Part shown: one piece after another, positions 47,937 through 55,798 of the stretch
Layout of the letters: the number at the start of each line of letters is the position of its first letter
Position numbering within the stretch: the first letter of the stretch is position 1
Assembly (NCBI GenBank): GCA_016720925.1
Contig: JADKJR010000036.1
Location: forward strand, 1-64,000
Direction of reading: 5' to 3'
Length of the DNA: 64,000 nt
From: Betaproteobacteria bacterium
Lineage (GTDB): Bacteria; Pseudomonadota; Gammaproteobacteria; Burkholderiales; Usitatibacteraceae
Position numbers and translations under genes: made by a program
The notes under the pieces: model-generated
The model's database searches: none
Told to the model about the DNA's origin: nothing
Seen by the model: the letters and a program-made list of their open reading frames with translations, nothing else

Positions 47937-48575
47937 TCAGCTCAGGCCAACGACGCGCTTCGCCGCCTTCAGGTAGTTGGTGTTCGGCATGGAAGCAATG
48001 CCGAGACCCTCGACCACCTGCTTCATGCCCGCGTAGTTTTCGCTTTCCGCGCAGGCGGTTTCCACCATCGCCCCATTGAACCAGACCTGGGCGTATTCGC
48101 AGATGATGCCGTCGACAGTGAAGCCGTATCGCATCTTCTCGACCGTCACCGGGCACAGTTCAGGGTGCTTACGCGCCATCTCGATGAAGGCGTCGATGCT
48201 ATAGCTTTCCTGATCAAGTGCGATGTTGACTTTCAGATGAGACAGGATTTGCGCGAGGTCGTCTCGTTTCACCGGAAACTGAAATTTTCCGCGCGGCTGA
48301 AAAATTTCGTAGCCGTCCGGTGTCTCACCAACCTTGGTCTTGATGTCGAGCAAACCATCGCGGACTTTGACGTTTGAGTCATTGGTATTGACGGACAAAA
48401 AGTAGGTTTCCAGCGGCATGCGGCGCGCCTGAAACAGTACGGTCTTGCCGTTCCACATGTGCGCCTTGACGATATCAATCACTCCCTGACCGAAAACGCG
48501 AAATTCGGCGCGCGGTGTGATCTTGGCCGCCTCGGTCGCCGAGGTGGCCTGGTTCTTAGCAAAAACATCAGGCAT
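47937..48575 (-). CDS. CYTH-like protein, cytoplasmic, unknown
   Basis: 212 residues from ATG 48575 behind GGAGAATTC; no signal peptide. The order RAEFRVFG, METYFLSVNTNDSNVKVRDG, GLLDIKTKVG, KFQFPVKRDD, TVEKMRYGFTVDGIICEYAQ and VETACAESEN resembles the strand order of CYTH domains (acidic first strand, R-x-R-like strand, K-x-R strand, ExE strand). Several key charges are changed, so catalysis is doubtful. Alternative: an unrelated beta-rich domain. Its position between two transporters and two other CYTH-type genes supports the reading. Confidence 0.4.
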   Translation of the reverse strand: MPDVFAKNQATSATEAAKITPRAEFRVFGQGVIDIVKAHMWNGKTVLFQARRMPLETYFLSVNTNDSNVKVRDGLLDIKTKVGETPDGYEIFQPRGKFQFPVKRDDLAQILSHLKVNIALDQESYSIDAFIEMARKHPELCPVTVEKMRYGFTVDGIICEYAQVWFNGAMVETACAESENYAGMKQVVEGLGIASMPNTNYLKAAKRVVGLS

Positions 48576-48645
48576 TTGAATTCTCCTTTGGAGATGGCAT
48601 AAAGCTGATTGGCGTCGTCGGAGGCTTGGCGAGGACCGCGCTGTC

Positions 48646-49371
48646 TCAGCGTTTGCCCGGTATCACCAGATCCCGGAATGCGAACAGATAGCCCGCTGAA
48701 AGTACCAGGCCGACCAGCAGCCAGGTGAGCGAGAGATTGTTTGTAGTGACGTCGAGCGACATGGATGTTCTGTCGCCCTGTTTGAGATTGGTGAGTTGAA
48801 GAACCGCGCCCTGATGACCGTCGACGCGATCGAGCCGAACACGCGGTAGCACTTCCGCGCGCCTCAGTTTGGGCAGTTGCTCACCGATCTTGTGGACTCT
48901 CACATCGTCGGGCAGGCGAACATCAACCTGATAGGTTCCAATGGGTGTTTCCTGCGTGTTCACGAAACTGTGCCGCAACAGGCTGGTGTCAGCCGGCAGC
49001 TTGGATCTTTCACCGGGCGCGCTCTTTGGCCGCCCGAGGACGTCCGGCGCGCCAAAAGAGAAACTGAGCCTCACCTCATCAGCGATGGCATCCGGAAGTT
49101 CAATTTCGACGATTGACTGCTCTTTCGCCGGAATCGGCTTCAGCACAACGCCACGCGGCGCGTCCTTGATCTGGAAATTATCCATTGCGCCAAAGCCGAT
49201 TGGCAGGGTGATGCGACCAGGTTGGCTGCCAGCCAGTTGAACGTTGACCGTTACACGGGCCGAGCCATCAGTCACCACATCGACGCGCGTCACATAATTC
49301 CTGATTGTGGTGACGGCGCTGGCACTGGAGCAGACAAGTACCAACATGAGAAATACGAGCAGGCGTCTCAT
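48646..49371 (-). CDS. Exported protein with C-terminal membrane anchor, unknown
   Basis: 241 residues from ATG 49371, whose ATG overlaps the stop of the transporter gene by 4 bp. Signal peptide MRRLLVFLMLVLVCSSASA; a beta-rich periplasmic part (YVTRVDVVTDGSARVTVNVQ, GRITLPIGFGAMDNFQIKD, EIELPDAIADEVRLSFSFGA) and a C-terminal helix LSLTWLLVGLVLSAGYLFAF followed by RDLVIPGKR. Topology predicts the bulk in the periplasm. Translational coupling suggests it works with the DASS transporter. No family recognised. Confidence 0.65.
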   Translation of the reverse strand: MRRLLVFLMLVLVCSSASAVTTIRNYVTRVDVVTDGSARVTVNVQLAGSQPGRITLPIGFGAMDNFQIKDAPRGVVLKPIPAKEQSIVEIELPDAIADEVRLSFSFGAPDVLGRPKSAPGERSKLPADTSLLRHSFVNTQETPIGTYQVDVRLPDDVRVHKIGEQLPKLRRAEVLPRVRLDRVDGHQGAVLQLTNLKQGDRTSMSLDVTTNNLSLTWLLVGLVLSAGYLFAFRDLVIPGKR

Positions 49372-50939
49372 GGCGCAACCGCCCAGAAAGAAGGCGTCAG
49401 GCCGAGCCAATGAAACCAGGTTGCGCCGGAAATCACCAGCAATACCACGCCTATCGTGCAAGTGAGCACGCCGTACTTGAAGTTATCAGCGACCGAATAT
49501 TGATTGGTCGAAAACAGGATCACGTTTGGTTTGCCGCTGATCGGCAATCCCACCACCCAATCGATGCATAGCGCTGCCGGCAATGCGAATGAAATCGGCT
49601 CCCAGCCAAGCGCCTTGGCAAGTGTAATGATGATCGGCAGAAGAATCAGCGTGCGAACGGTCTTGGAGGTTGTCAACAGGTGGCTGTACATCATCACCGC
49701 AATGACAACGGTGTAGGAAATACCGAACGGAACTCCCTTCAGATCCATTCCGCCGAACAACATCCGCACGCCCCATTCCGCCGCGCCGGTGTCATCGAGC
49801 GCTAACCCGCCCGCATAGGCGCCGGCACTGAAAATCAATAGATGCCAAGGTATGTCAGCTTCCGACCATTGCAGAATCCCGTAACGTGGAAAAAGTACAA
49901 TGACGGCGCCGAGCAGGGCCGCGAAAGGCGCGCTGATTTCAACGCCGAACCAATCGAGATGAAACGCATCCGTCATCCACAGGAACAGCACCAGGGAAAA
50001 AATCGCGATCGCCTTCTTCTCCTCGCCGCGCATCGGGCCCATCTCGGCATACTGCTGTTTGACCAGATCGAGGCCACCTTCCAGCTGGGGTGTCTGCTCC
50101 GCCTTGGGAATCCGGAAAAGCAGTTTCTGGCCGAGGACCCACATCATCATGGTGGTCATGATGGCGATCGGCGCGCCGACGCGGACCCAATCCATGTAGT
50201 ACACGCGCTGGCTGCCCATCGTTTCAATCAGACCGACTGCAATCAGGTTGGCCGATGATCCGGTCATGGTCATCGACGACAGCACCGATATTCCGACGAG
50301 ATTGAGCAGAAACAGGTTGCGGCCGAAATTGTTATTGGTCTCTTCGGTGGCACCGTAGATCGCCGCGACGACAATCATCAGCGGAAGCGTCATCACCGCG
50401 CGCGCGGCGGTGGCCGGAATCAGCGGCGCCAGCACCATTTGCAGGATCACGAACGCCAGTAGTGCCCAAGAGGCTTTGCGACCGAATCTGAGAATCAACC
50501 ACAGCGCCATCCTCTTGGCAAGCCGTACCTTCACGAGCATGGAGCTCAAGATGAAGGCCAGCAGGTTCAGCCAGATCACTTCCATTCCCAGCACATACAT
50601 GATGGACTTGGCGTCGGACGTGCGTGTCACCAGCAGCAAAAACATCAGCACCAGCGACGTCACGTAGGTGGGGAAAGGTTCGGTTACCCACCACACCAGC
50701 GCGAGGGCGAAACAGGCCGCGCCGGCCTGCGCCGAGGCGCTTAACCCCGCCCCGGCAGGCAAATACAAAATGAGTAAGAACAGCAGAATGCCCCCGGGAA
50801 ACCCGAGGTAGCGCATCCAGCGCTCCGAAGTGCTCTGCGCGGCCCTCGTCTTGGATGACAAGGTCATCTTGTCCATCCCCAGAAGCTCCATCAGCTTCTG
50901 GTTCTGGGCACGCGACGGAGAGGCGGGGCTTTCGGACAT
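49368..50939 (-). CDS. SLC13/DASS family anion transporter
   Basis: 523 residues. Divalent anion:sodium symporter family, whose members move sulfate, phosphate or C4/C6 carboxylates. About 12 helices plus re-entrant loops; the paired substrate motifs appear as TMTGSSANLIAVG and LPISGKPNVILFST, and ALVWWVTEPFPTYVTSLVLM is typical. A 40-residue charged N-terminal extension precedes the first helix. The start at 50939 is 13 bp after the CYTH enzyme stop. The exact anion cannot be read from sequence; the neighbours suggest phosphate-type chemistry. Confidence 0.85.
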   Translation of the reverse strand: MSESPASPSRAQNQKLMELLGMDKMTLSSKTRAAQSTSERWMRYLGFPGGILLFLLILYLPAGAGLSASAQAGAACFALALVWWVTEPFPTYVTSLVLMFLLLVTRTSDAKSIMYVLGMEVIWLNLLAFILSSMLVKVRLAKRMALWLILRFGRKASWALLAFVILQMVLAPLIPATAARAVMTLPLMIVVAAIYGATEETNNNFGRNLFLLNLVGISVLSSMTMTGSSANLIAVGLIETMGSQRVYYMDWVRVGAPIAIMTTMMMWVLGQKLLFRIPKAEQTPQLEGGLDLVKQQYAEMGPMRGEEKKAIAIFSLVLFLWMTDAFHLDWFGVEISAPFAALLGAVIVLFPRYGILQWSEADIPWHLLIFSAGAYAGGLALDDTGAAEWGVRMLFGGMDLKGVPFGISYTVVIAVMMYSHLLTTSKTVRTLILLPIIITLAKALGWEPISFALPAALCIDWVVGLPISGKPNVILFSTNQYSVADNFKYGVLTCTIGVVLLVISGATWFHWLGLTPSFWAVAP

Positions 50940-50952
50940 GGATGATGCCGGC

Positions 50953-51426
50953 TTAGTGTTTTTCCCAGGCGGTAAACGGATTTTTCAAAAGATTGGAATT
51001 GAAATAGCGGGCATCGCTGGAAACTTCCTTGACGGCCCATGTCGGCAAGTCAAACTTCTCGTCTTCGGATGTCAACTCGATCTCGGCGACGACCAGTCCC
51101 TCATTCAATCCGTGAAAGACGTCGATTTCCCACGCCTTGCCACCATGAGTTTCCTTGTGGCGATGTTTGTCAATAAGCGGTTGCTCGCAAAGATTGTCGA
51201 GCAGGATCGCCGCATCCTCCACCGGGATAGCGTACTCGAATTCGGATCGGGTGACGCCGGTGGTGACACCCTTGATGGTCAGTTTCGCCTGGTTGCCTTC
51301 AATGCGTACGCGTACAACCCGCTCTTTCTGCGCATTGAGATAGCCTTGTTTGAAGTGAATTCCTGCGTCATGAGGTTTCCAGGATGTTTGGTCGACCAAA
51401 AACTTGCGTTCAATTTCCTTCGCCAT
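50953..51426 (-). CDS. CYTH domain inorganic triphosphatase (NeuTTM-like)
   Basis: 157 residues from ATG 51426 with AAAGGAGCGG upstream. The hallmark ExExK is intact as E4-I-E6-R-K8 (MAKEIERKFLV). RVVRVRIEGNQAKLTIKG, SEFEYAIPVEDA, KHRHKETHGGKAWEIDVF and VVAEIELTSEDE supply the remaining tunnel residues. Size and motif order match the single-domain Nitrosomonas europaea tripolyphosphatase (NeuTTM) rather than CyaB or thiamine triphosphatase. Likely hydrolyses PPPi to PPi and Pi in the cytoplasm. First gene of the minus-strand cluster, divergent from lysR. Confidence 0.82.
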   Translation of the reverse strand: MAKEIERKFLVDQTSWKPHDAGIHFKQGYLNAQKERVVRVRIEGNQAKLTIKGVTTGVTRSEFEYAIPVEDAAILLDNLCEQPLIDKHRHKETHGGKAWEIDVFHGLNEGLVVAEIELTSEDEKFDLPTWAVKEVSSDARYFNSNLLKNPFTAWEKH

Positions 51427-51511
51427 TTCCGCTCCTTTGGCCGACACGACTCCGCCTTCCTGTGGAACATTCGGTTGAGACGTTCAGCGTTATGCTGACC
51501 CACGGTTAACT

Positions 51512-51525
51512 TGTGTCACGCAATG
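51512..51525. promoter_or_regulatory. Shared 14-mer motif, upstream of the CYTH enzyme gene
   Basis: TGTGTCACGCAATG, one mismatch from 45517-45530. A related half TTGTGTGACGAATT occurs at 51573-51586, giving two similar direct units in the lysR/CYTH divergent region. Confidence 0.35.
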
Positions 51526-51637
51526 CCTTCAACGAACGGGGGGGCAGATCGACTCAAAGTGTCGCCGATTGCTTGTGTGACGAATTCATTCTAGGCACGT
51601 CACCAGTTACCGTCCAATCAATCCTCGGAATCGCTTA

Positions 51638-51643
51638 TATAAT
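51638..51643 (+). promoter_or_regulatory. -10 box of the lysR promoter
   Basis: Perfect TATAAT 55 bp before the lysR start. No convincing -35 at normal spacing, as expected for an activated or autoregulated promoter. Confidence 0.4.
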
Positions 51644-51698
51644 GTTTTCCTTATAACAAGCCGTTAAGCAGACACTTACTTTTTCAAAATAAAACAGG

Positions 51699-52601
51699 AT
51701 GATGACGCTTTCCCAACTGCGGACGTTTCAGGCTGTTGCGCGCCTCAACAGTTTTTCGCGCGCCGCCGAAGAATTGCATTTGACTCAACCCGCCGTCAGC
51801 GCGCAGATCGTCGCCCTGGAGAATGCGCTCAAGGTCAAGTTATTCGAGCGCATGGGAAAGAAAATCGCTTTGACCGAATCCGGCCGCGTGGCGCTTTCCT
51901 GTGCGGAAGACATTCGCATTCGCATCGGGCGAATGCAAAGGGAGTTGGAAGACTTGGGCGAACTGAATGCGGGCAGTTTGCATATCGGTGCGAGTCTTGT
52001 CGTTGGCGTATATTTGTTGCCCGAAATTCTCGCCCGCTTCAAGGACAAGTATCCGCGGGTTGAGTTGGTCGTTCGGGTTGACCCGGCGCGCCAGATCATT
52101 GACATGATCCTGCGCAACGAACTCGATCTGGGGATCATCGGCGAGGGCGCACCGGTCACGGATGAACGGATCGCCGTCAAACCAATTCATCGCGATGAAC
52201 TCATCGTCATCGTACCGGGCAATCATCCGCTTGCCGGAGCCGGTAGCATTACCCGCGCCGAGTTGGCAGAAACACCCTTTGTACTTCCGGCCAAGGACTC
52301 CGCGAGTTCAGAGAGTATTCTCGAACAACTCCATGCCGAGAAAATCACTCTGCATTCCGTGCTGGAACTTGGCAACGTAGGCGCCGTAAAGCGGGCGGTC
52401 GAGGCCGGAATGGGCGCATCGATCGTTTCGCGCTATGCCGTGCTGAGAGAACTGGAAGACGGTCGCCTGAAATGTTTGCGTGTCTCCGGCGTCAAACTGG
52501 AGCGCCAACTGGCATTGTGCTGGCACCACGGGAAATCTTTTTCCAGGGTGACGACGGCGTTTATCCAGTTCATTCAGAAGTACATGAAAACTCTACCGTA
52601 G
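51699..52601 (+). CDS. LysR family transcriptional regulator
   Basis: 300 residues; ATG at 51699 or 51702. Winged-helix domain QLRTFQAVARLNSFSRAAEE LHLTQPAVSAQ type (residues 5-65), then a periplasmic-binding-like effector domain (ELDLGIIGEGAPV, ELIVIVPGNHPLAG, VKRAVEAGMGASIVSRYAV). Resembles the CysL/CbbR group, whose effectors are often small anions or metabolites. Divergent from the CYTH/DASS cluster, so probably its regulator. Confidence 0.9.
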   Translation: MMTLSQLRTFQAVARLNSFSRAAEELHLTQPAVSAQIVALENALKVKLFERMGKKIALTESGRVALSCAEDIRIRIGRMQRELEDLGELNAGSLHIGASLVVGVYLLPEILARFKDKYPRVELVVRVDPARQIIDMILRNELDLGIIGEGAPVTDERIAVKPIHRDELIVIVPGNHPLAGAGSITRAELAETPFVLPAKDSASSESILEQLHAEKITLHSVLELGNVGAVKRAVEAGMGASIVSRYAVLRELEDGRLKCLRVSGVKLERQLALCWHHGKSFSRVTTAFIQFIQKYMKTLP

Positions 52602-52636
52602 CGACGGCGGATTCCGGGCAGCGCAGGGATTGAAAC

Positions 52637-52661
52637 AAAAAAGGGACATGCCGCCCCTTTT
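52637..52661. terminator. Bidirectional terminator between lysR and OPT gene
   Basis: AAAAGGG (52639-52645) pairs with CCCTTTT (52655-52661) across a 9-nt loop. Flanking A and T runs suit both convergent genes. Confidence 0.65.
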
Positions 52662-52740
52662 CTCCTGGGTATTGGAGCTACGCCCTCCCAACCTGGTTAC
52701 CGACTTTGGATACCAATAAAATTAGTGCGTCCAGAACGCT

Positions 52741-54729
52741 TCAATTCAGCAGCACATTTACGATCGCATTGCCGATACCGACCAGTGCAGCGCCGGAGAT
52801 GAGGCCCGCGCAGATGGGCTCGCATCCTTCCACCCAGAAGTCATGTCCTTTGGTTCCCGGTGCCTTGTGCTTCCGGCCCATCCACCAGAACAGCAGTGCG
52901 CCCACCCACATCATGAATGAAGCCTCGGGAGGCAGGACCACACCCAGCCCGACCGATACGGCTGACAGCGGGAAGCGGCCCTTGGTGACGATGCGCGCAA
53001 CTTCTATTACCACGGCGGCCACGGCGGCAACAATCATGGAAACGATCGCCGACGCGGGGAGACTGCTGATTCCTTTGGCAATGATTTCCGAGACCCCCTT
53101 CCATTGCAAGGCTGCCGGCATCGCGAATTGTTCCGAAACTATGGTCGCCGTCGAGCGAACACCGGAGGCATCAGGTGGCAGGAACAGCAGGAAGAACAAC
53201 GGTACGGCCGCCATGGCGCCGGCAAAAATTCCGATGACGTGGCCAATAACCTGATGGCGTGGCTTGCCGCCGAGCATGTAGCCGGGCTTGATATCGGAAA
53301 GCAGGTTGGCGGCGTTTGAGGCGATCTCGCCCGTCATGCCGGCGGGGATCAGGTTACTGGCAGGATTGGTGCGGTCGATCGCGCCCATGGTGAACTGCGT
53401 TATTTTCGCCAGTGATCCGGTGGGCGTCCATGACGTCAGCGCCATCGAGTTGGTGCAGATGATGGTCAGTACAAAAATCAGCGGGAGCGAGATAAAGGCG
53501 AGCAGCCATGGCACGCCGAAAAACGCATGAGTTACCCAAGCGCCAAGCACGCTGAAGATGGGCACGCCGACAAACGAGACCCAAAGTGGGACTTCTATGT
53601 CTCCCAGCACGTCCGACCCGGCAGGCGTCGCGCCTTTTTTTCCGCGCAGTGACTTGAAGGCGTTGATAAAAATTTCCGGCCTCGCGAGCAAGCTCACGAG
53701 CGATCCCACCACCATCATCGTCACGCCCCACCACAGCGCCCACTGGTTGACGATCTCGGCGCGCGAAATGGCGACCACCGCACCACTGGGCAACACGCGC
53801 GCGGCGATCTCGCCGTGCTGGATGATGATCGGGGCGAGAATGACAAAATTGATAAAGGCGCCCAGCATCACGCTGGTGGCGACCATGATTCCCATCAGTC
53901 CACCGACGCCGATCATTGCCGCGTCCAGCGTGAGGCGCAATCCGAGTTGCCGGATATCGGTACCGAGAATCGTTGGAATCCATAGATTCAATTTTGCGGC
54001 GGCGGTGTAGTAATAGCTGTCCAGGCGCTCATGCAGGTTCCATGGTTCCTTCATTCCCGCCCACCGGTCCATCATGAGGATCTTGAATTGCAGAAGCTTC
54101 ATCCAGCCATCGCTGATGATCATCTGGTACAGGCCAGTGAGCGCAGCGGTCCAGCCGAGCAACCGCGCCTTGTACATGCCGGAGCTGGCCGAACCGGTAT
54201 AGAGCGCATCGAGCACCACACCGCAGGCGCGACCCTCCGGGAAAGGTAACTGATCCTCATTGATGAAACGCCGTTTCATCGGGAACGCAATCAGCACGCC
54301 CAGAATCGAGCAAACCACCATCCAGGTCATCATCTGCCACCATTCCGGAATGTGCCCGGTCACAAGCATGTATGCGGCCAGCGCGGCGCCCAGCGGCGAG
54401 ACCATGTATCCCGCTGCCGTGGCAATTGACTGGGTGCAGTTGTTTTCGAGGATGGTGTAGTCGGCCGCCAACCCGGCGCCATGCAGAATGCGGAAAATTG
54501 CAAAGGAGAGAATCACGGATGTCAGCCCGACACCAATGGTGATGCCGGTCTTGCCGACGATATAAAGCGCCGTTGCCGAGAGCACTCCGCCCAGCAGGAA
54601 GCCCGTAAGTCCCGACCGGAGCGTGAGCTGCGGCATGTCGCCACGAAAGACGTTTTTCAGCCACCATTCGTCCTTTTGTACGCGTGACCAGTCTCTGATT
54701 TGCTCGTCGGTCAGGTGTTGTATTGCCAT
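52741..54729 (-). CDS. OPT family oligopeptide transporter
   Basis: 662 residues from ATG 54729 (MAIQHLTDEQIRDWSRVQKD) with GGAGGATGC overlapping the start. Around 14-16 helices; LTLRSGLTGFLLGGVLSATA, NNCTQSIATAAGYMVSPLGA and VVGIGNAIVN-type C-terminal motif are typical of the prokaryotic OPT branch. Substrate may be oligopeptides or metal-chelate complexes. The longer frame to 54861 has no ribosome-binding site. Confidence 0.9.
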   Translation of the reverse strand: MAIQHLTDEQIRDWSRVQKDEWWLKNVFRGDMPQLTLRSGLTGFLLGGVLSATALYIVGKTGITIGVGLTSVILSFAIFRILHGAGLAADYTILENNCTQSIATAAGYMVSPLGAALAAYMLVTGHIPEWWQMMTWMVVCSILGVLIAFPMKRRFINEDQLPFPEGRACGVVLDALYTGSASSGMYKARLLGWTAALTGLYQMIISDGWMKLLQFKILMMDRWAGMKEPWNLHERLDSYYYTAAAKLNLWIPTILGTDIRQLGLRLTLDAAMIGVGGLMGIMVATSVMLGAFINFVILAPIIIQHGEIAARVLPSGAVVAISRAEIVNQWALWWGVTMMVVGSLVSLLARPEIFINAFKSLRGKKGATPAGSDVLGDIEVPLWVSFVGVPIFSVLGAWVTHAFFGVPWLLAFISLPLIFVLTIICTNSMALTSWTPTGSLAKITQFTMGAIDRTNPASNLIPAGMTGEIASNAANLLSDIKPGYMLGGKPRHQVIGHVIGIFAGAMAAVPLFFLLFLPPDASGVRSTATIVSEQFAMPAALQWKGVSEIIAKGISSLPASAIVSMIVAAVAAVVIEVARIVTKGRFPLSAVSVGLGVVLPPEASFMMWVGALLFWWMGRKHKAPGTKGHDFWVEGCEPICAGLISGAALVGIGNAIVNVLLN

Positions 54730-55018
54730 GCATCCTCCACGAAACTGAAATGTGGCGCCGTTTCTGCGTCGGCTGCCAGTTGACCAACGAACAATGAATC
54801 GATTTGATGCCGCGCCAAGACCAGCTTGTGCCGCGCCGGGCGGGCGCCAAACCCGCACCAAGCCCGCACTATACCGCAGGGCCTTTTATTTCTTTTAGGC
54901 GTGCGGGCAAAAAAGTGAAATTGTTCACATTATTTGCCTGTCAGCAGATGTAAAGTCCCCGGACATAAGCCACAAAAGAGCCGCAAGTTCACATACGGTT
55001 GATAAGTGGGCGGTATCC

Positions 55019-55774
55019 GTGCACACCTCAGGGATCATCAGGAACGTGAACAAAATTTCGGATTTCGATCGGCGGCTACTCACCAAACAGGTGGAAGAAT
55101 TGTTTTTTTTCGCCCCGGCAGCGGTGGCGTTTTCCTTCATCGGCGCTATTGCGACCGTCGTTGTGTTCCACGATACCGGTGCGTTGGCGAAGGGACTGTT
55201 CTGGTTTCTGTTTGCGACCCTGATCATGTTCTTTCGCACCGTCGTCGTGCTTGTTTATCGTCAGCAGACAAAACCGGTGACGGACCCCGGGAAATGGGCG
55301 CAGTTGATGATTGCGGGCAACATTCTTGCGGGCATGCAGTGGGCCATACTCGGGACGGTGCTATTCCCCGCCGATCACAATTATCGTGAGTTGTTCACGA
55401 TATTGATTCTCGCGTCCTATGTGGCTGGATCGATCGCCGTCTACTCTCCCGTGAAATGGGCGCAGATGGCGTTTGCCATTCCTGCCTCGGTGCCGCCAGT
55501 CATCTACATCTTCTTCATGCGGGACGGAGTGAACTGGCTGGGAGGCAGCGCGGCAATAATCTTCATTTTCGGTGTGTTTTATTTTTCAAGGAGGCAGCAT
55601 CACAATATTGGTCGCCGCTTGAAAACCGAACTGGAAAACGAGGATCTTCTGGCGCGTTCGCGAAAGACCAGTACTGCGAATGGCATCGCGGCGCCCGTCA
55701 GCGGTTCGGCCAATGGCGGCACGCGGATATCTTTTCTGTCCATTCCGACCTATCACGGCCCGACGACCCAATAG
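55019..55774 (+). CDS. Orphan membrane sensor domain, apparently truncated
   Basis: 251 residues from GTG 55019. Six to seven hydrophobic helices (FFFAPAAVAFSFIGAIATVV, FWFLFATLIMFFRTVVVLVY, ELFTILILASYVAGSIAVYS) followed by a coiled segment RRLKTELENEDLLARS. This is the layout of the N-terminal membrane module of diguanylate cyclases or hybrid histidine kinases, but no output domain follows; the last 35 residues (TANGIAAPVSGSANGGTRIS) are low complexity. It may be a decayed sensor or a stand-alone protein. Confidence 0.55.
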   Translation: MHTSGIIRNVNKISDFDRRLLTKQVEELFFFAPAAVAFSFIGAIATVVVFHDTGALAKGLFWFLFATLIMFFRTVVVLVYRQQTKPVTDPGKWAQLMIAGNILAGMQWAILGTVLFPADHNYRELFTILILASYVAGSIAVYSPVKWAQMAFAIPASVPPVIYIFFMRDGVNWLGGSAAIIFIFGVFYFSRRQHHNIGRRLKTELENEDLLARSRKTSTANGIAAPVSGSANGGTRISFLSIPTYHGPTTQ

Positions 55775-55798
55775 TCGCGCGGGTAGCCCGCTACAACT

